Below, one piece after another: positions 37,002 through 44,555 of a stretch of DNA of 64,000 bases. Positions within the stretch are counted from its first letter, which is position 1, and each line of letters starts with the position of its first letter. The notes under the pieces are model-generated. The model worked only from the letters and a program-made list of their open reading frames with translations. It did no database searches and was not told where the DNA came from. A program made the translations under genes and the position numbers. Origin of the DNA: Rubrivirga litoralis (GTDB taxonomy: Bacteria > Bacteroidota > Rhodothermia > Rhodothermales > Rubricoccaceae). The stretch lies in contig NZ_JAVRHT010000013.1 of NCBI RefSeq assembly GCF_031846415.1, positions 1 to 64,000 on the forward strand. The letters run 5' to 3'.

Positions 37002-37835
37002 CTAGCGCGCGCCCTCGGCGGCCTTCAGGAACGCGATCGACTCGGGGATCGCCTCGTGCGCGCGCGGGCTCTCGCGGCTCAGCTCGACCGTCACGAGCCC
37101 GGTGAACCCGACGTCCGCGAGCGCCGCCAGGATCGGGGGGACGTCCACGTCGCCGGTCCCGAACGGCTTGTGCAGGTGGACGCCCCGGTCCATGTCCTCG
37201 ACGGCGACCGTCCCCAACTGACCGCCCCGCTCGCGGACCGCCGCGGCCGGGTCCTGCTCGCCGGTGACGAGGAGGTGGCCCGTGTCGAGGGCGAGGCGCA
37301 GGCCGGGCGCCGCCGCCGCCAGCCGGTCGTAGTCGGCCAGGTGCTCCGTCAGGTGGCCGGGCTCGGGCTCGAACGAGGCCGTCACGCCGCGCCGCCCCGC
37401 CCGCTCGACGAGCGCGGCCACGCCCTCTTCGAGCCACGCCCAGGCGTCCGCGCGGGCGACGCCGTCGCGGAGCGGGCCGGACCAGAACGAGACCGTCTCG
37501 CCGTCGCACGCCGCGCACACGTCGAGCGCCCGCGTGAGCATGTCGAGCCGCCGCTCGCGCCCGTCGGCCTCGGGGCTCATGAGCGTCGGCTCGTGCTTGC
37601 GGCGGGGGTCCAGGAGGAACCGGGCGCCGGTCTCGACCACGAGCCCGAGCCCGCGCTCGCGGAGCAGCACGCCGAGGTTCCACGCCTGCACCTCGTAGTC
37701 ATCGGCCGTCACGTCGAGGTGGTGCCAGTCGAGCGTGAGCGCGACCCCGGCGTATCCGGCCTCGGCGATCAGGTCGAGCGCGTCTTCGAGCCGGTGGTGG
37801 GCGCACCCGTTCGTGTTGTAGGCGTAGCGAAGCAT
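37002..37835 (-). CDS. TIM-barrel sugar phosphate isomerase/epimerase-like protein
   Basis: 277 residues, xylose-isomerase-like TIM barrel (AP endonuclease 2 superfamily). Signature strands: RYAYNTNGCAHHRLEDALDLIAEAGYAGVALTLD, GLVVETGARFLLDP, VTASFEPEPGHL, LRLALDTGHLLVTGE, VAVEDMDRGVHLHKPFGTGDVDVPPILAAL, FTGLVTVELSRESP. Metal ligands Glu, Asp-His and Glu appear conserved. It resembles the sugar-phosphate isomerases found with inositol and ebo-type clusters; the nearby ino1 operon supports a cyclitol substrate, but this is inference. The ATG at 37835 is preferred; upstream sequence is a heptad array. Confidence 0.88.
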   Translation of the reverse strand: MLRYAYNTNGCAHHRLEDALDLIAEAGYAGVALTLDWHHLDVTADDYEVQAWNLGVLLRERGLGLVVETGARFLLDPRRKHEPTLMSPEADGRERRLDMLTRALDVCAACDGETVSFWSGPLRDGVARADAWAWLEEGVAALVERAGRRGVTASFEPEPGHLTEHLADYDRLAAAAPGLRLALDTGHLLVTGEQDPAAAVRERGGQLGTVAVEDMDRGVHLHKPFGTGDVDVPPILAALADVGFTGLVTVELSRESPRAHEAIPESIAFLKAAEGAR

Positions 37836-37916
37836 GGGTCGAATGCGGAATGATGAACGCGGAATGCGGAAGGGCCGGTCGCTGAGGGCGGGGCGGTCTG
37901 TCATCGCTTACCGACA

Positions 37917-37963
37917 GTCTCCCTCCCCCACCGGGTGAGGGCCGGGGTGGGGGACGGACATCG
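37917..37963 (+). repeat. 47-bp dispersed palindromic repeat, copy 2
   Basis: Same orientation and 45/47 identical to 2541-2587; differences are at positions 20 and 32 of the element. In both copies GACGGACATCG ends the match, and GC motifs lie close by. Confidence 0.85.
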
Positions 37964-38041
37964 GCGCGACCGGAGAGGGCAGGGCGGCGGGCGGTGCACC
38001 CCCCGCCAATCCCGCCATCACTTCGCTCCGTGCAGGATTGG

Positions 38042-38067
38042 CTGTCCCCCTTGAACAAGGGGGACAG
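38042..38067. terminator. strong hairpin downstream of the YcaO gene
   Basis: Perfect 11-bp inverted repeat CTGTCCCCCTT / AAGGGGGACAG around the loop GAAC. It lies about 105 bp past the YcaO stop on the minus strand. It may terminate the ino1-YcaO operon, although no T-run follows; such CCCCTTGAACAAGGGG palindromes also occur as dispersed repeats in other bacteria. Confidence 0.6.
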
Positions 38068-38172
38068 TCCGGTCGCCCGTTGAGCGGCGGCGGAGCCGGC
38101 GCGATGGGCGAACGGACGGGGGGGCATGGGCGGGGCGGCCTCGGAGCACAACCGCCCCACCCCGCCCGCGCG

Positions 38173-39660
38173 TCACCCGCCCCGCTCGGCGCGGAGGCCG
38201 ACGACGTGCTCGGCCGGCTCGCGGTACATGGCGTAGAGCGGGCCGAGCGCCTCCTCGACGAGGTCGAGCGAGACCCACGCCGGGCCGCCCAGCGCCGCCT
38301 CGCCGTCCGGCGCGAGCGGCACGGCCTGCGCCTCGGCCGGCGGCCGCCCAATCCCCACGAGGTCGGGGTGGACGATGGTGTCGCCGGCGCGGATGCGGTC
38401 GAGGAGCCGGCGGAGGTTGCGCGGCCCGACGCGCCCGTACGTCACCGTCTCGACCTCCAGGCCCGGCACGATCGTCTTGACCACCGACACCGGCGCGTCG
38501 GGCGGGGCGAGGTCGACGGCGAACGCGTCGAGCCCGGCGTCGGCGAGCCGCTCGGTTACGAAGGCGACGAGCGCAGCCGGGTCGTCGGCCACGTCGTGCG
38601 TGGGGAGCGCGTCGAACGGGAGCCGCTCGGCCTCGCGGAACCACGTCCCCTCCAGCCGGCGGAGCTGCTCGCGGCCGTCCAGCCCGGCCCACTCGGCGAC
38701 GGCGTCCGTCGCGCGGTCCTCCTCGGGCGCCACGCCCGCCTCGCGAACGCGCGCGAGGTAGGCATCGGGCACCGCGCCCTCCAGGTCCGCGAGCGGCCCG
38801 TGCGCGTACCGCTTGCGGACCCGGCTCGCGCCGTACTCCAGGAGCGCCTTTTTCAGCGCCCGCTCGCGGTCGGGGTGGGCGCCCTCGCCGGCGCCCGTGA
38901 GGACCAGCGGGTGCGGCATCGCGTCCAGGTCCCGCTCGCGGCCCTCGACGTAGACGACCGGGATGCCGAGCGGGGTGTCGGCCAGCTTTGCCATGAGCGT
39001 GACGCCGCCCGTTTGCAGGCGGTCGATCCACTCGCGCGAGACCGGGTCCGTCACGCCGTCCAGGTCGATCACGAGCCCGCGGTCGAAGGCCCGGTAGCCG
39101 ACCGACGAGGCGTCGCGCTGGACGAGCTCCAGGAGTCCGTGCGCGACGGCCCGCTCGCGCGTGTCGCCGGCGCCGAGACCGTTCGTGATCGGCGTGTAGA
39201 GCGGGCGGTAGCCGTCCGGCAGGTTGTAGCCGTGGGCGACGGCCTCGTCCAGCAGCACGTAGGCCGCCCCGCCCCGCCCGACGCGCTGGGCCTCGACCCA
39301 CAGGCGCTCCGTGTCCTCGGTGTAGTCGGTCCCGACCGGGAGCCGGAGGCGGAGCGGGTCGACGGCGTCCGCCCCGCCCTCGACCAACTCGCGGTACGAG
39401 GCGCGGCGGGCGGGGAGGTCGGCGCGCAGGCGGTGGACGAAGACGCCCTCGGCCAGCTCGCCCCAGGCCCCGATTCGGGCGCGGTCGTCGGTCTCGCCGT
39501 AGCCGATTCCGCTCTGGAACTCGCCGTCGATCCAGGTCGCCACAGTCCACACCGGAATACCGGTCGTGTCGAGCGGCGTGAGCGGGAACTCGAACGTCTC
39601 GTCGAGCCCCAGCGCCCGGCGGTACAGGGCGACGGCGGGTGGGTCGGGGGGATGGGCCAT
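38173..39660 (-). CDS. YcaO-like ATP-dependent cyclodehydratase family protein
   Basis: 495 residues. YcaO-fold signatures: GIGYGETDDRARIGAWGELAEGVF (first Glu pair, residues 68 and 71), YTPITNGLGAGDTRERAVAHGLLELVQRDA (residues 155-184), and LKKALLEYGASRVRK. YcaO enzymes activate amide oxygens with ATP to make azolines, thioamides or amidines. In the second motif the common ERDA is QRDA here, marking a distinct subgroup. No RiPP precursor, E1-like or dehydrogenase partner is adjacent; instead it follows an ino1-HD-Gfo/Idh-MBL run. The start ATG is directly followed upstream by a heptad array. Substrate unknown. Confidence 0.88.
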   Translation of the reverse strand: MAHPPDPPAVALYRRALGLDETFEFPLTPLDTTGIPVWTVATWIDGEFQSGIGYGETDDRARIGAWGELAEGVFVHRLRADLPARRASYRELVEGGADAVDPLRLRLPVGTDYTEDTERLWVEAQRVGRGGAAYVLLDEAVAHGYNLPDGYRPLYTPITNGLGAGDTRERAVAHGLLELVQRDASSVGYRAFDRGLVIDLDGVTDPVSREWIDRLQTGGVTLMAKLADTPLGIPVVYVEGRERDLDAMPHPLVLTGAGEGAHPDRERALKKALLEYGASRVRKRYAHGPLADLEGAVPDAYLARVREAGVAPEEDRATDAVAEWAGLDGREQLRRLEGTWFREAERLPFDALPTHDVADDPAALVAFVTERLADAGLDAFAVDLAPPDAPVSVVKTIVPGLEVETVTYGRVGPRNLRRLLDRIRAGDTIVHPDLVGIGRPPAEAQAVPLAPDGEAALGGPAWVSLDLVEEALGPLYAMYREPAEHVVGLRAERGG

Positions 39661-39780
39661 GAGTGACGGGCGACGAGCGATGGGCAAATGCGCCTCGGGC
39701 GGGGCGGGCATCGTAGGGACACCATGCATGGTGTCCTGGGCGGGGCGGCGAGGGCGGGGCGGTCCGCCACCCCGCCCGCG
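39661..39780. repeat. heptad array plus perfect palindrome upstream of YcaO
   Basis: Directly next to the YcaO start codon lie four units of about 7 nt (GAGTGAC, GGGCGAC, GAGCGAT, GGGCAAAT), then a GC motif, then GTA followed by the perfect 20-bp palindrome GGACACCATGCATGGTGTCC at 39717-39736, then further GC motifs to the stop codon of the MBL gene. Confidence 0.82.
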
Positions 39781-40644
39781 TCAAAGGCGGGGCGGGGCGG
39801 GGAGAGGGCCGCCGGGGATCTCGTGCCAGTCGGCCGAGGGGCGCCCGGCGAGCTGGGCGTCGAGCAGCGACAGAACGGCTGCCTTGCCGCCGGTCGGCAC
39901 GGCCTCCCACGGCGTCACCACGCCGTCGAAGTCGAGGCCGGCGAACAGCGCGCGGTAGGCGCGGGCGTCGTCGTGCGAGAGCGGGATGTGCGCGTCGTAC
40001 GCCTTGTGCGTCGAGACGTGCGTTGCGCGGCCGTCTGCGTCCAGCCGGAACTTGAACGCGTCGCCGCAGAACACGAGCCGCCGCGCCTCCCAGTGGAGCA
40101 CGCTGTGGCCCGCCGTGTGGCCGCCCGTCCACAAGAGCCGGAGCCCGGGCGCGAGCTCGGCCTCGGCCCCGAACGGCCACGAGACCGCGAGCGCCTGCGC
40201 GAACGGGAGCGCCGCGCTCTGCACCACGACCTCGGGCTCGAACCGCTCGGCGACGCGCCACCACGACCCGAACACGTGGGCGTGCGAGCCCGACAGGAAG
40301 CGGACGCCGCCCAGCGCCTCCACCTGGTCGAGCGCCGCGTCCGACGTCCACCCCGCCCCTTCCCACGACACGTTGCCGTGCTCGGTGCGGAGGATCCAGC
40401 CCAGCGGGCCGATCCCGAGCGCCGGCGCCGTCTCGAAGGTCCACACGTCGGGGAGCACCTCGCGCCACGTCGTCTCGAACCGCCCGGCCGCCTCGCCCTC
40501 GCTCACGAAGTCCCACCCCGCCCGCGGCAGCGGGTGCCGGTAGTCGGTGCAGACGGGGCAGTCGGGCGGGGTGGCGAAGTAGGGCTGCCAGAACCCGCAG
40601 TTCGTGCAGGCCCAGCGGGGCAGCGGGTCGTCGGTGTGGGGCAC
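39781..40644 (-). CDS. MBL-fold hydrolase with N-terminal rubredoxin-like zinc ribbon
   Basis: 287 residues from GTG. The N-terminal 40 residues hold a two-CxxC zinc ribbon (WACTNCGFWQPYFATPPDCPVCTDYR). A metallo-beta-lactamase fold follows: SGSHAHVFGSWW, WTGGHTAGHSVLHW, VFCGDAFKF. The first motif is HAHVFG rather than HxHxDH, so metal binding may be altered. Function unknown; related proteins lacking the ribbon are annotated as hydroxyacylglutathione hydrolase-like. A palindromic repeat separates it from the Gfo/Idh gene upstream. Confidence 0.85.
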   Translation of the reverse strand: MPHTDDPLPRWACTNCGFWQPYFATPPDCPVCTDYRHPLPRAGWDFVSEGEAAGRFETTWREVLPDVWTFETAPALGIGPLGWILRTEHGNVSWEGAGWTSDAALDQVEALGGVRFLSGSHAHVFGSWWRVAERFEPEVVVQSAALPFAQALAVSWPFGAEAELAPGLRLLWTGGHTAGHSVLHWEARRLVFCGDAFKFRLDADGRATHVSTHKAYDAHIPLSHDDARAYRALFAGLDFDGVVTPWEAVPTGGKAAVLSLLDAQLAGRPSADWHEIPGGPLPAPPRL

Positions 40645-40672
40645 AGCGGGCGGGGCGGATGTCGTCTCGTAG

Positions 40673-40692
40673 GGACACGGCTCGCCGTGTCC
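40673..40692. repeat. GGACACGGC palindrome between Gfo/Idh and MBL genes
   Basis: GGACACGGC-TC-GCCGTGTCC, a perfect 9-bp inverted repeat with a 2-nt centre, preceded by GTAG. Same family as 39717-39736. It lies just downstream of the Gfo/Idh stop and 29 bp before the MBL start, so it can fold in the operon message. Confidence 0.85.
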
Positions 40693-40702
40693 GCATTCGG
40701 GG

Positions 40703-41758
40703 TCAGGCAGAAACGGGCGGGGCGGCCTCGGGCGGGGCGGGCACGCGCGCCGACGGCTCGCCCAGGGCCGCGTCCAGGAGCCGCATCGTGTGGAGGTCGT
40801 GCGCCGGCGACCACGCGAACGGCTCGCCGCGGAGGAGGGCGTCGGCGAAGGCCTCGACCTGGAGCCGGAACGGACTGGCCGTGCCGTCGAAGGGCACGGC
40901 CGCCGCCCCGCCCTCGGCGTCGGTGAGCGTGAGCGTGCCGCCCGGCGTCTGCCCCATCGTGTTGAGCGCGAGCGCCCGCCCGCGCGTGCCGACGACCTCG
41001 AGCTCGCGGCGCGGAAACGTGTCGGGGCAGTTGTAGGCGACGGACAGGTTGAGGAGCGCCCCGCCCTCGGTCCGCCCGACGAGGGCGGCGCCGTCGTCGA
41101 CGGCGTAGTCGTGGACCCGGCGCTGGAGGAGCGCGGCGACGTCGGTGATCGGCTCGTCCAGGAGGACCTGCGTGAGGTCGAGCCCGTGCGGGGCGAGGTC
41201 GAGGAACGCCCCGCCCCCCGCACGCTCGGGGTCCGCCCGCCAGTTGTCGTGCGGGTTCTCGTCGGGCGACCAGTCCGGCCCGGTCCAGCAGGCGTAGCGG
41301 ATGCGGACGGCCGTGACGGTCCCCAGCGCCCCGCCCGCGATCAACTCGCGCAGGGCGACGTGGGCGGGGTGGAACCGCTGGTCGAACGCGGTCCCGTACG
41401 GCACGCCCGCCGCCTGCGCGGCGCCGAGCAGCGCCTCGGCCTCGGCGAGCGTCCGCGCGACCGGCTTTTCGCAGAGCACGGCCTTGCCCGCCGCCGCCGC
41501 CGCGCGCACCGGCCCGAGGTGGGCGTCGTTGGGTGTCGCCACGTAGACGGCGTCGACGTCGTCGCGGGCCAACAGCGCGTCGAGGCTCGTCGTCCGCTCC
41601 AGGTCGCGGTCCGGGAGGAACGCGCCCAAGGCTGCCGGGTCCAGGTCACACGCCGCGACCACGCGCCCGTTCGCGCTCGCCGCGATCCCCGGGCCGACGT
41701 AGTCGCGCGCGACCCACCCCGCCCCGACGACGCCCCAGCCGATCGTGCCGCCCATCAC
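40703..41758 (-). CDS. Gfo/Idh/MocA family oxidoreductase
   Basis: 351 residues. Rossmann motif GWGVVGAGWVARDYVGPGIAAS, VYVATPNDAHLGPVRAAAAAGKAVLCEKPVARTLAEAE with the EKP motif, and GGGAFLDLAPHGLDLTQ with the D..H pair of the active site. NAD(P)-dependent oxidation or epimerisation of a sugar or cyclitol; given ino1 two genes upstream, an inositol or inositol-phosphate derivative is a fair guess. ATGA overlap with the preceding HD-like gene. C-terminal 15 residues are Pro/Ala-rich. Confidence 0.93.
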   Translation of the reverse strand: MMGGTIGWGVVGAGWVARDYVGPGIAASANGRVVAACDLDPAALGAFLPDRDLERTTSLDALLARDDVDAVYVATPNDAHLGPVRAAAAAGKAVLCEKPVARTLAEAEALLGAAQAAGVPYGTAFDQRFHPAHVALRELIAGGALGTVTAVRIRYACWTGPDWSPDENPHDNWRADPERAGGGAFLDLAPHGLDLTQVLLDEPITDVAALLQRRVHDYAVDDGAALVGRTEGGALLNLSVAYNCPDTFPRRELEVVGTRGRALALNTMGQTPGGTLTLTDAEGGAAAVPFDGTASPFRLQVEAFADALLRGEPFAWSPAHDLHTMRLLDAALGEPSARVPAPPEAAPPVSA

Positions 41759-43005
41759 GACCCGAGCTCGCGGCGCTCCAGGTGGGCGACCGTCGTGCCG
41801 TCGCGCAGCACCTCGCCGTCCTCGGCGCCCGGCCCGCCCGCGAGCGGCGAGTCCGCGGCGACGGCCCCGTGCCCGCCCCGCTCGTAGCTGCCCGAGGGCG
41901 GGGTGGCGGGCGCGGGCGCGTCGGGCAGGGCGGGGTGGTCGGTCTCAGAAGGGTCGTTCTCCTCCCCCCGACGGGGGGAGGCCGGGAGGGGGGTGACGGA
42001 CCGACCGCCCCGCTCCGGGTCGGCGTCGGTCCCCCGCCCCGCCCCGCCCTCGCCCTCGCCGTGGGCGGGGCGGTCGAACGCGAACAGGCCGGCGGCGCGG
42101 AGCACGTCGCGCTGGAGGTCCTGGTAGAACCCGCCGTGGCAGACGTCGAGCTGGCCGGCGGCCGTGTCGCTGCCCAGCGCGTCGTCGAGCGTGAACCGGG
42201 CCGTGCGCGCGTGCCAGTCCATTTCGAGCACGCGGTCGAGCGCGTCGGCCGCGTGGAACCCCTGCGCCTCGGGCTCGGCGAACCGGGCCTCGCGCGTGAG
42301 CCCGAGCGCGTCGCGGACGAGCGACTGCAACTCGACGGGCAGCGTGGCGACGGCCCGGTCGGTCGCGACCGTCGCCATCCGCGCGGTCAGGTCGTCGCCG
42401 ATGAGGACATCGCCCGCGTGTCCGGCGTCGGGGAGCGAGGCGTTGAACAGGTGGTGGGCGAGGCCCGTCAGGAACACCTGCGCCGGGTCCGCCCCGTAGT
42501 CCGGGGCCAGGACCACGCCGAACACGGCCGTCGCGAACGAGTGGTCGGCGTGGCTCTCGGCCGGCTCCAGCACGAGCCGCGGGAGGCCCGGGTGCGTGGC
42601 GCCCGCGCGCGGCTGGCGCACGAGGAGGTCCACGACGGCCGGCTCCTCACCGTGCGGGAGCGGCCCGAGCGCCGCGCGGAGCCGCCCGCGGAGGCCGGCG
42701 TCGACCGCCCCGCCCAGGTCGTCGAACGCGCGGCCGAGCACGTCGAGCGCCTCGGACTCGTCGAGCCCGTGGGCCATCATCACGCCCGCGTCGAGGGCGG
42801 CCAGGCGGACCGCCGCGAGCGCCGCGGCCGTCTCGCTCAGCGCAACCGCCTCGACGGGCTCGCCGGCCGCGAGCCGCGCCCACGCGCGCCCAAACTGGCG
42901 CTCGGCGAGCGACCGCGGCGAGCGCGCGTCGCGGACCCGCTTGAGGTCGCGGATCTGGCGGAGGAGGTCGACGGGCGGGGCGGGGCGGGCGGGGTGGCGG
43001 GTCAC
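41755..43005 (-). CDS. HD-domain-like protein of unknown function
   Basis: 416 residues from GTG, overlapping the ino1 stop (GTGA) and the Gfo/Idh start (ATGA). The central region resembles an HD phosphohydrolase: ESHADHSFATAVFG (His152, His155), GLAHHLFNASLPDAGHAGD (His184-His185, Asp193, His196, Asp199). The metal motif is HH rather than HD, so identity is tentative. The N-terminal 140 residues are helical. From about residue 320 the tail is low-complexity, and residues 335-350 (PLPASPRRGEE) are the translation of a palindromic repeat related to those at 2541 and 37917. Conserved place in the inositol operon suggests a role on a phosphorylated cyclitol. Confidence 0.72.
   Translation of the reverse strand: MTRHPARPAPPVDLLRQIRDLKRVRDARSPRSLAERQFGRAWARLAAGEPVEAVALSETAAALAAVRLAALDAGVMMAHGLDESEALDVLGRAFDDLGGAVDAGLRGRLRAALGPLPHGEEPAVVDLLVRQPRAGATHPGLPRLVLEPAESHADHSFATAVFGVVLAPDYGADPAQVFLTGLAHHLFNASLPDAGHAGDVLIGDDLTARMATVATDRAVATLPVELQSLVRDALGLTREARFAEPEAQGFHAADALDRVLEMDWHARTARFTLDDALGSDTAAGQLDVCHGGFYQDLQRDVLRAAGLFAFDRPAHGEGEGGAGRGTDADPERGGRSVTPLPASPRRGEENDPSETDHPALPDAPAPATPPSGSYERGGHGAVAADSPLAGGPGAEDGEVLRDGTTVAHLERRELGS
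41958..42003. repeat. palindromic repeat inside a coding sequence
   Basis: CTCCCCCCGACGGGGGGAG core followed by GCCGGGAGGGGGGTGACGGAC, a relative of the 47-bp repeat at 2541 and 37917. It is read in frame in the C-terminal tail of the HD-like protein, giving the characteristic PLPASPRRGE peptide. Confidence 0.78.
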
Positions 43006-44309
43006 GCGGAGGGGGCGGAGGTGGACGACTCCGTACGCGCGTCGGCCGGCGCGGTGTCCTCGGTGAGCCCGTCGAGCCACGCGAGGAACGCTGTCTGCTG
43101 CCGGCCGAAGTCGTGCTCGGGCGTGCGGCCGGCGGCCGTCATCGGCCCCTTGAAGAAGACGCCCATCGGCTCGGCCACGCCGCCCCGCCCCGCCCGCGAG
43201 GCGAGGTCGAGGCACCGGGCGATGTCGAGCACGAGCGGGGCGGCCAGGATCGAGTCCTTGCACAGGAAGTTGACCTTGATCTGCATCCGCTGCCCCAGGA
43301 AGCCGACGAGGTCCACGTTGTCCCACGCCTCCTTGGCGTCGCCGCGCGGCCGGTAGTAGTTGATCTTGACCACGTGGTCCTCGACGGGGTAGCCCAGGAT
43401 CTGGTCGAGGACGGTCCCCTTGGTCCCGATCTTCGAGGCCAGCGAGCCCGCCTCGCGGAGCGCCTCGCCGTCGCGGTTGCCCAGGATGTTGGTCGAGAAC
43501 CAGCCCTCGACGCGGAGCGCCCGGTCGCGAAGGCCCGGCGCCATGAGCGTCTTGAGGAAGGTCTGCCCCGTCTTCCCGTCCTTCCCCGCGAGCGGCACGC
43601 CGCGCGCCTCGGCCAGCTCGACGAGCGCCGGCACGTCGGCGCCGACCGACGGCGTAAAGTTGCCGTACGGCACGCCCTCCAAGACGGCGGCGTAGGCGTA
43701 GAGCATGGCCGGCGGGATCCGGTCGTCGCCCGCGTCGACGGCGGCCTCGAAGGCCTCGGCCGTCTGGAACACGTCGGCGTCGAGGTCCGGCGACGCCTCG
43801 GTCGAGGCCAGGTTGATGACGACCGCGCGGTCGAGCCCGTTCTCGCTCTGGAAGTCGCGGAGCGTCCGGCGCAGCTCGTCGACGACGTCGCGGAGGCCGA
43901 GGTCGGCGGCGTGGCAGTGCTCGCCGGTCACGCCCTGGCAGAAGCGGTCGTCGCCGTAGGCCGGCCACGGCGCGATGGCCGCGAGCGCGTCCCTGGCCGC
44001 GTCGTACTGCTGCGCGTCGAGCACTTTGTGGTGGAGCGCGGCCGCCGCGAGGTCGCCGTCGAACAGGTCCCAGCCGCCGAACACGAGCGACTCGTAGGGT
44101 GCGAGCGCCGCCGTCCGCTCGGGCGCGAGCGCCGCCAGCGGGAGCCCGTCGGTGCCGGCCGCGCCCTGGCGCATGAGCTCGACGCCGGCCACGGCCGTCG
44201 TCGCCACCGCCCCGCCCAAGCCGACGATGGCCACGCCGACACGGCCGGCGGGCGGGGTGGACAGGTCGGCGGGCTGCGCGGCGCCGTCGCCGGAGGGAGT
44301 GTCAGACAT
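43002..44309 (-). CDS. ino1: inositol-3-phosphate synthase
   Basis: 435 residues. Converts glucose 6-phosphate to 1D-myo-inositol 3-phosphate with NAD. Motifs: VGVAIVGLGGAVATTAVAG (NAD), VINLASTEA, GVPYGNFTPSVG, GKDGKTGQTFLKT, SWFSTNILGNRDG-like WFSTNILGNRDG, SKIGTKGTVLDQI, VKINYYRPRGDAKEAWDNVDLVGFLG, NFLCKDSILAAPLVLDIAR. First gene of a tight minus-strand operon ino1 - HD-like - Gfo/Idh - MBL - YcaO. The product could feed inositol lipids or a modified cyclitol; no phosphatidyltransferase is in the window. Confidence 0.95.
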   Translation of the reverse strand: MSDTPSGDGAAQPADLSTPPAGRVGVAIVGLGGAVATTAVAGVELMRQGAAGTDGLPLAALAPERTAALAPYESLVFGGWDLFDGDLAAAALHHKVLDAQQYDAARDALAAIAPWPAYGDDRFCQGVTGEHCHAADLGLRDVVDELRRTLRDFQSENGLDRAVVINLASTEASPDLDADVFQTAEAFEAAVDAGDDRIPPAMLYAYAAVLEGVPYGNFTPSVGADVPALVELAEARGVPLAGKDGKTGQTFLKTLMAPGLRDRALRVEGWFSTNILGNRDGEALREAGSLASKIGTKGTVLDQILGYPVEDHVVKINYYRPRGDAKEAWDNVDLVGFLGQRMQIKVNFLCKDSILAAPLVLDIARCLDLASRAGRGGVAEPMGVFFKGPMTAAGRTPEHDFGRQQTAFLAWLDGLTEDTAPADARTESSTSAPSA

Positions 44310-44555
44310 GGGCGGGGTGGGGGAGGAAACCGGGCGCGTCGTGCGCCCGCTGGATCAAGCGCCCGGCCGGCGCCTGCTGTTCCGGCGCCGGGCCGCGGGC
44401 GCTCGATGTGAGGAGACTCCTGACCGCCCCGCTCGGTCTCTCACGAGGGCGGCGCCCGCGCGTGCGGGGCGGGGCGTACGGCACGGGGCGGGGCGGGCGC
44501 CTTGCGCGCGCCGGGCGGGGCGGCGAGCTTGCGGCGCCCCCACCCGCTCCCGCAC

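Larger units (their letters stand above)
37836..38172. other. repeat-rich spacer upstream of the TIM-barrel gene
   Basis: Holds no gene. From left to right: a GAAYGNN heptad array (37844-37878; five units ending GAAGGGC) starting beside the TIM-barrel start codon, a GC motif, the second 47-bp dispersed repeat (37917-37963), a strong hairpin at 38042-38067 and two further GC motifs near the YcaO stop codon. Confidence 0.8.

Noticed and set aside
41755..43968. HD-like protein extended upstream to 737 residues
   Set aside because: The extension is a shadow of ino1; the GTG at 43005 overlaps the ino1 stop and starts a coherent protein.
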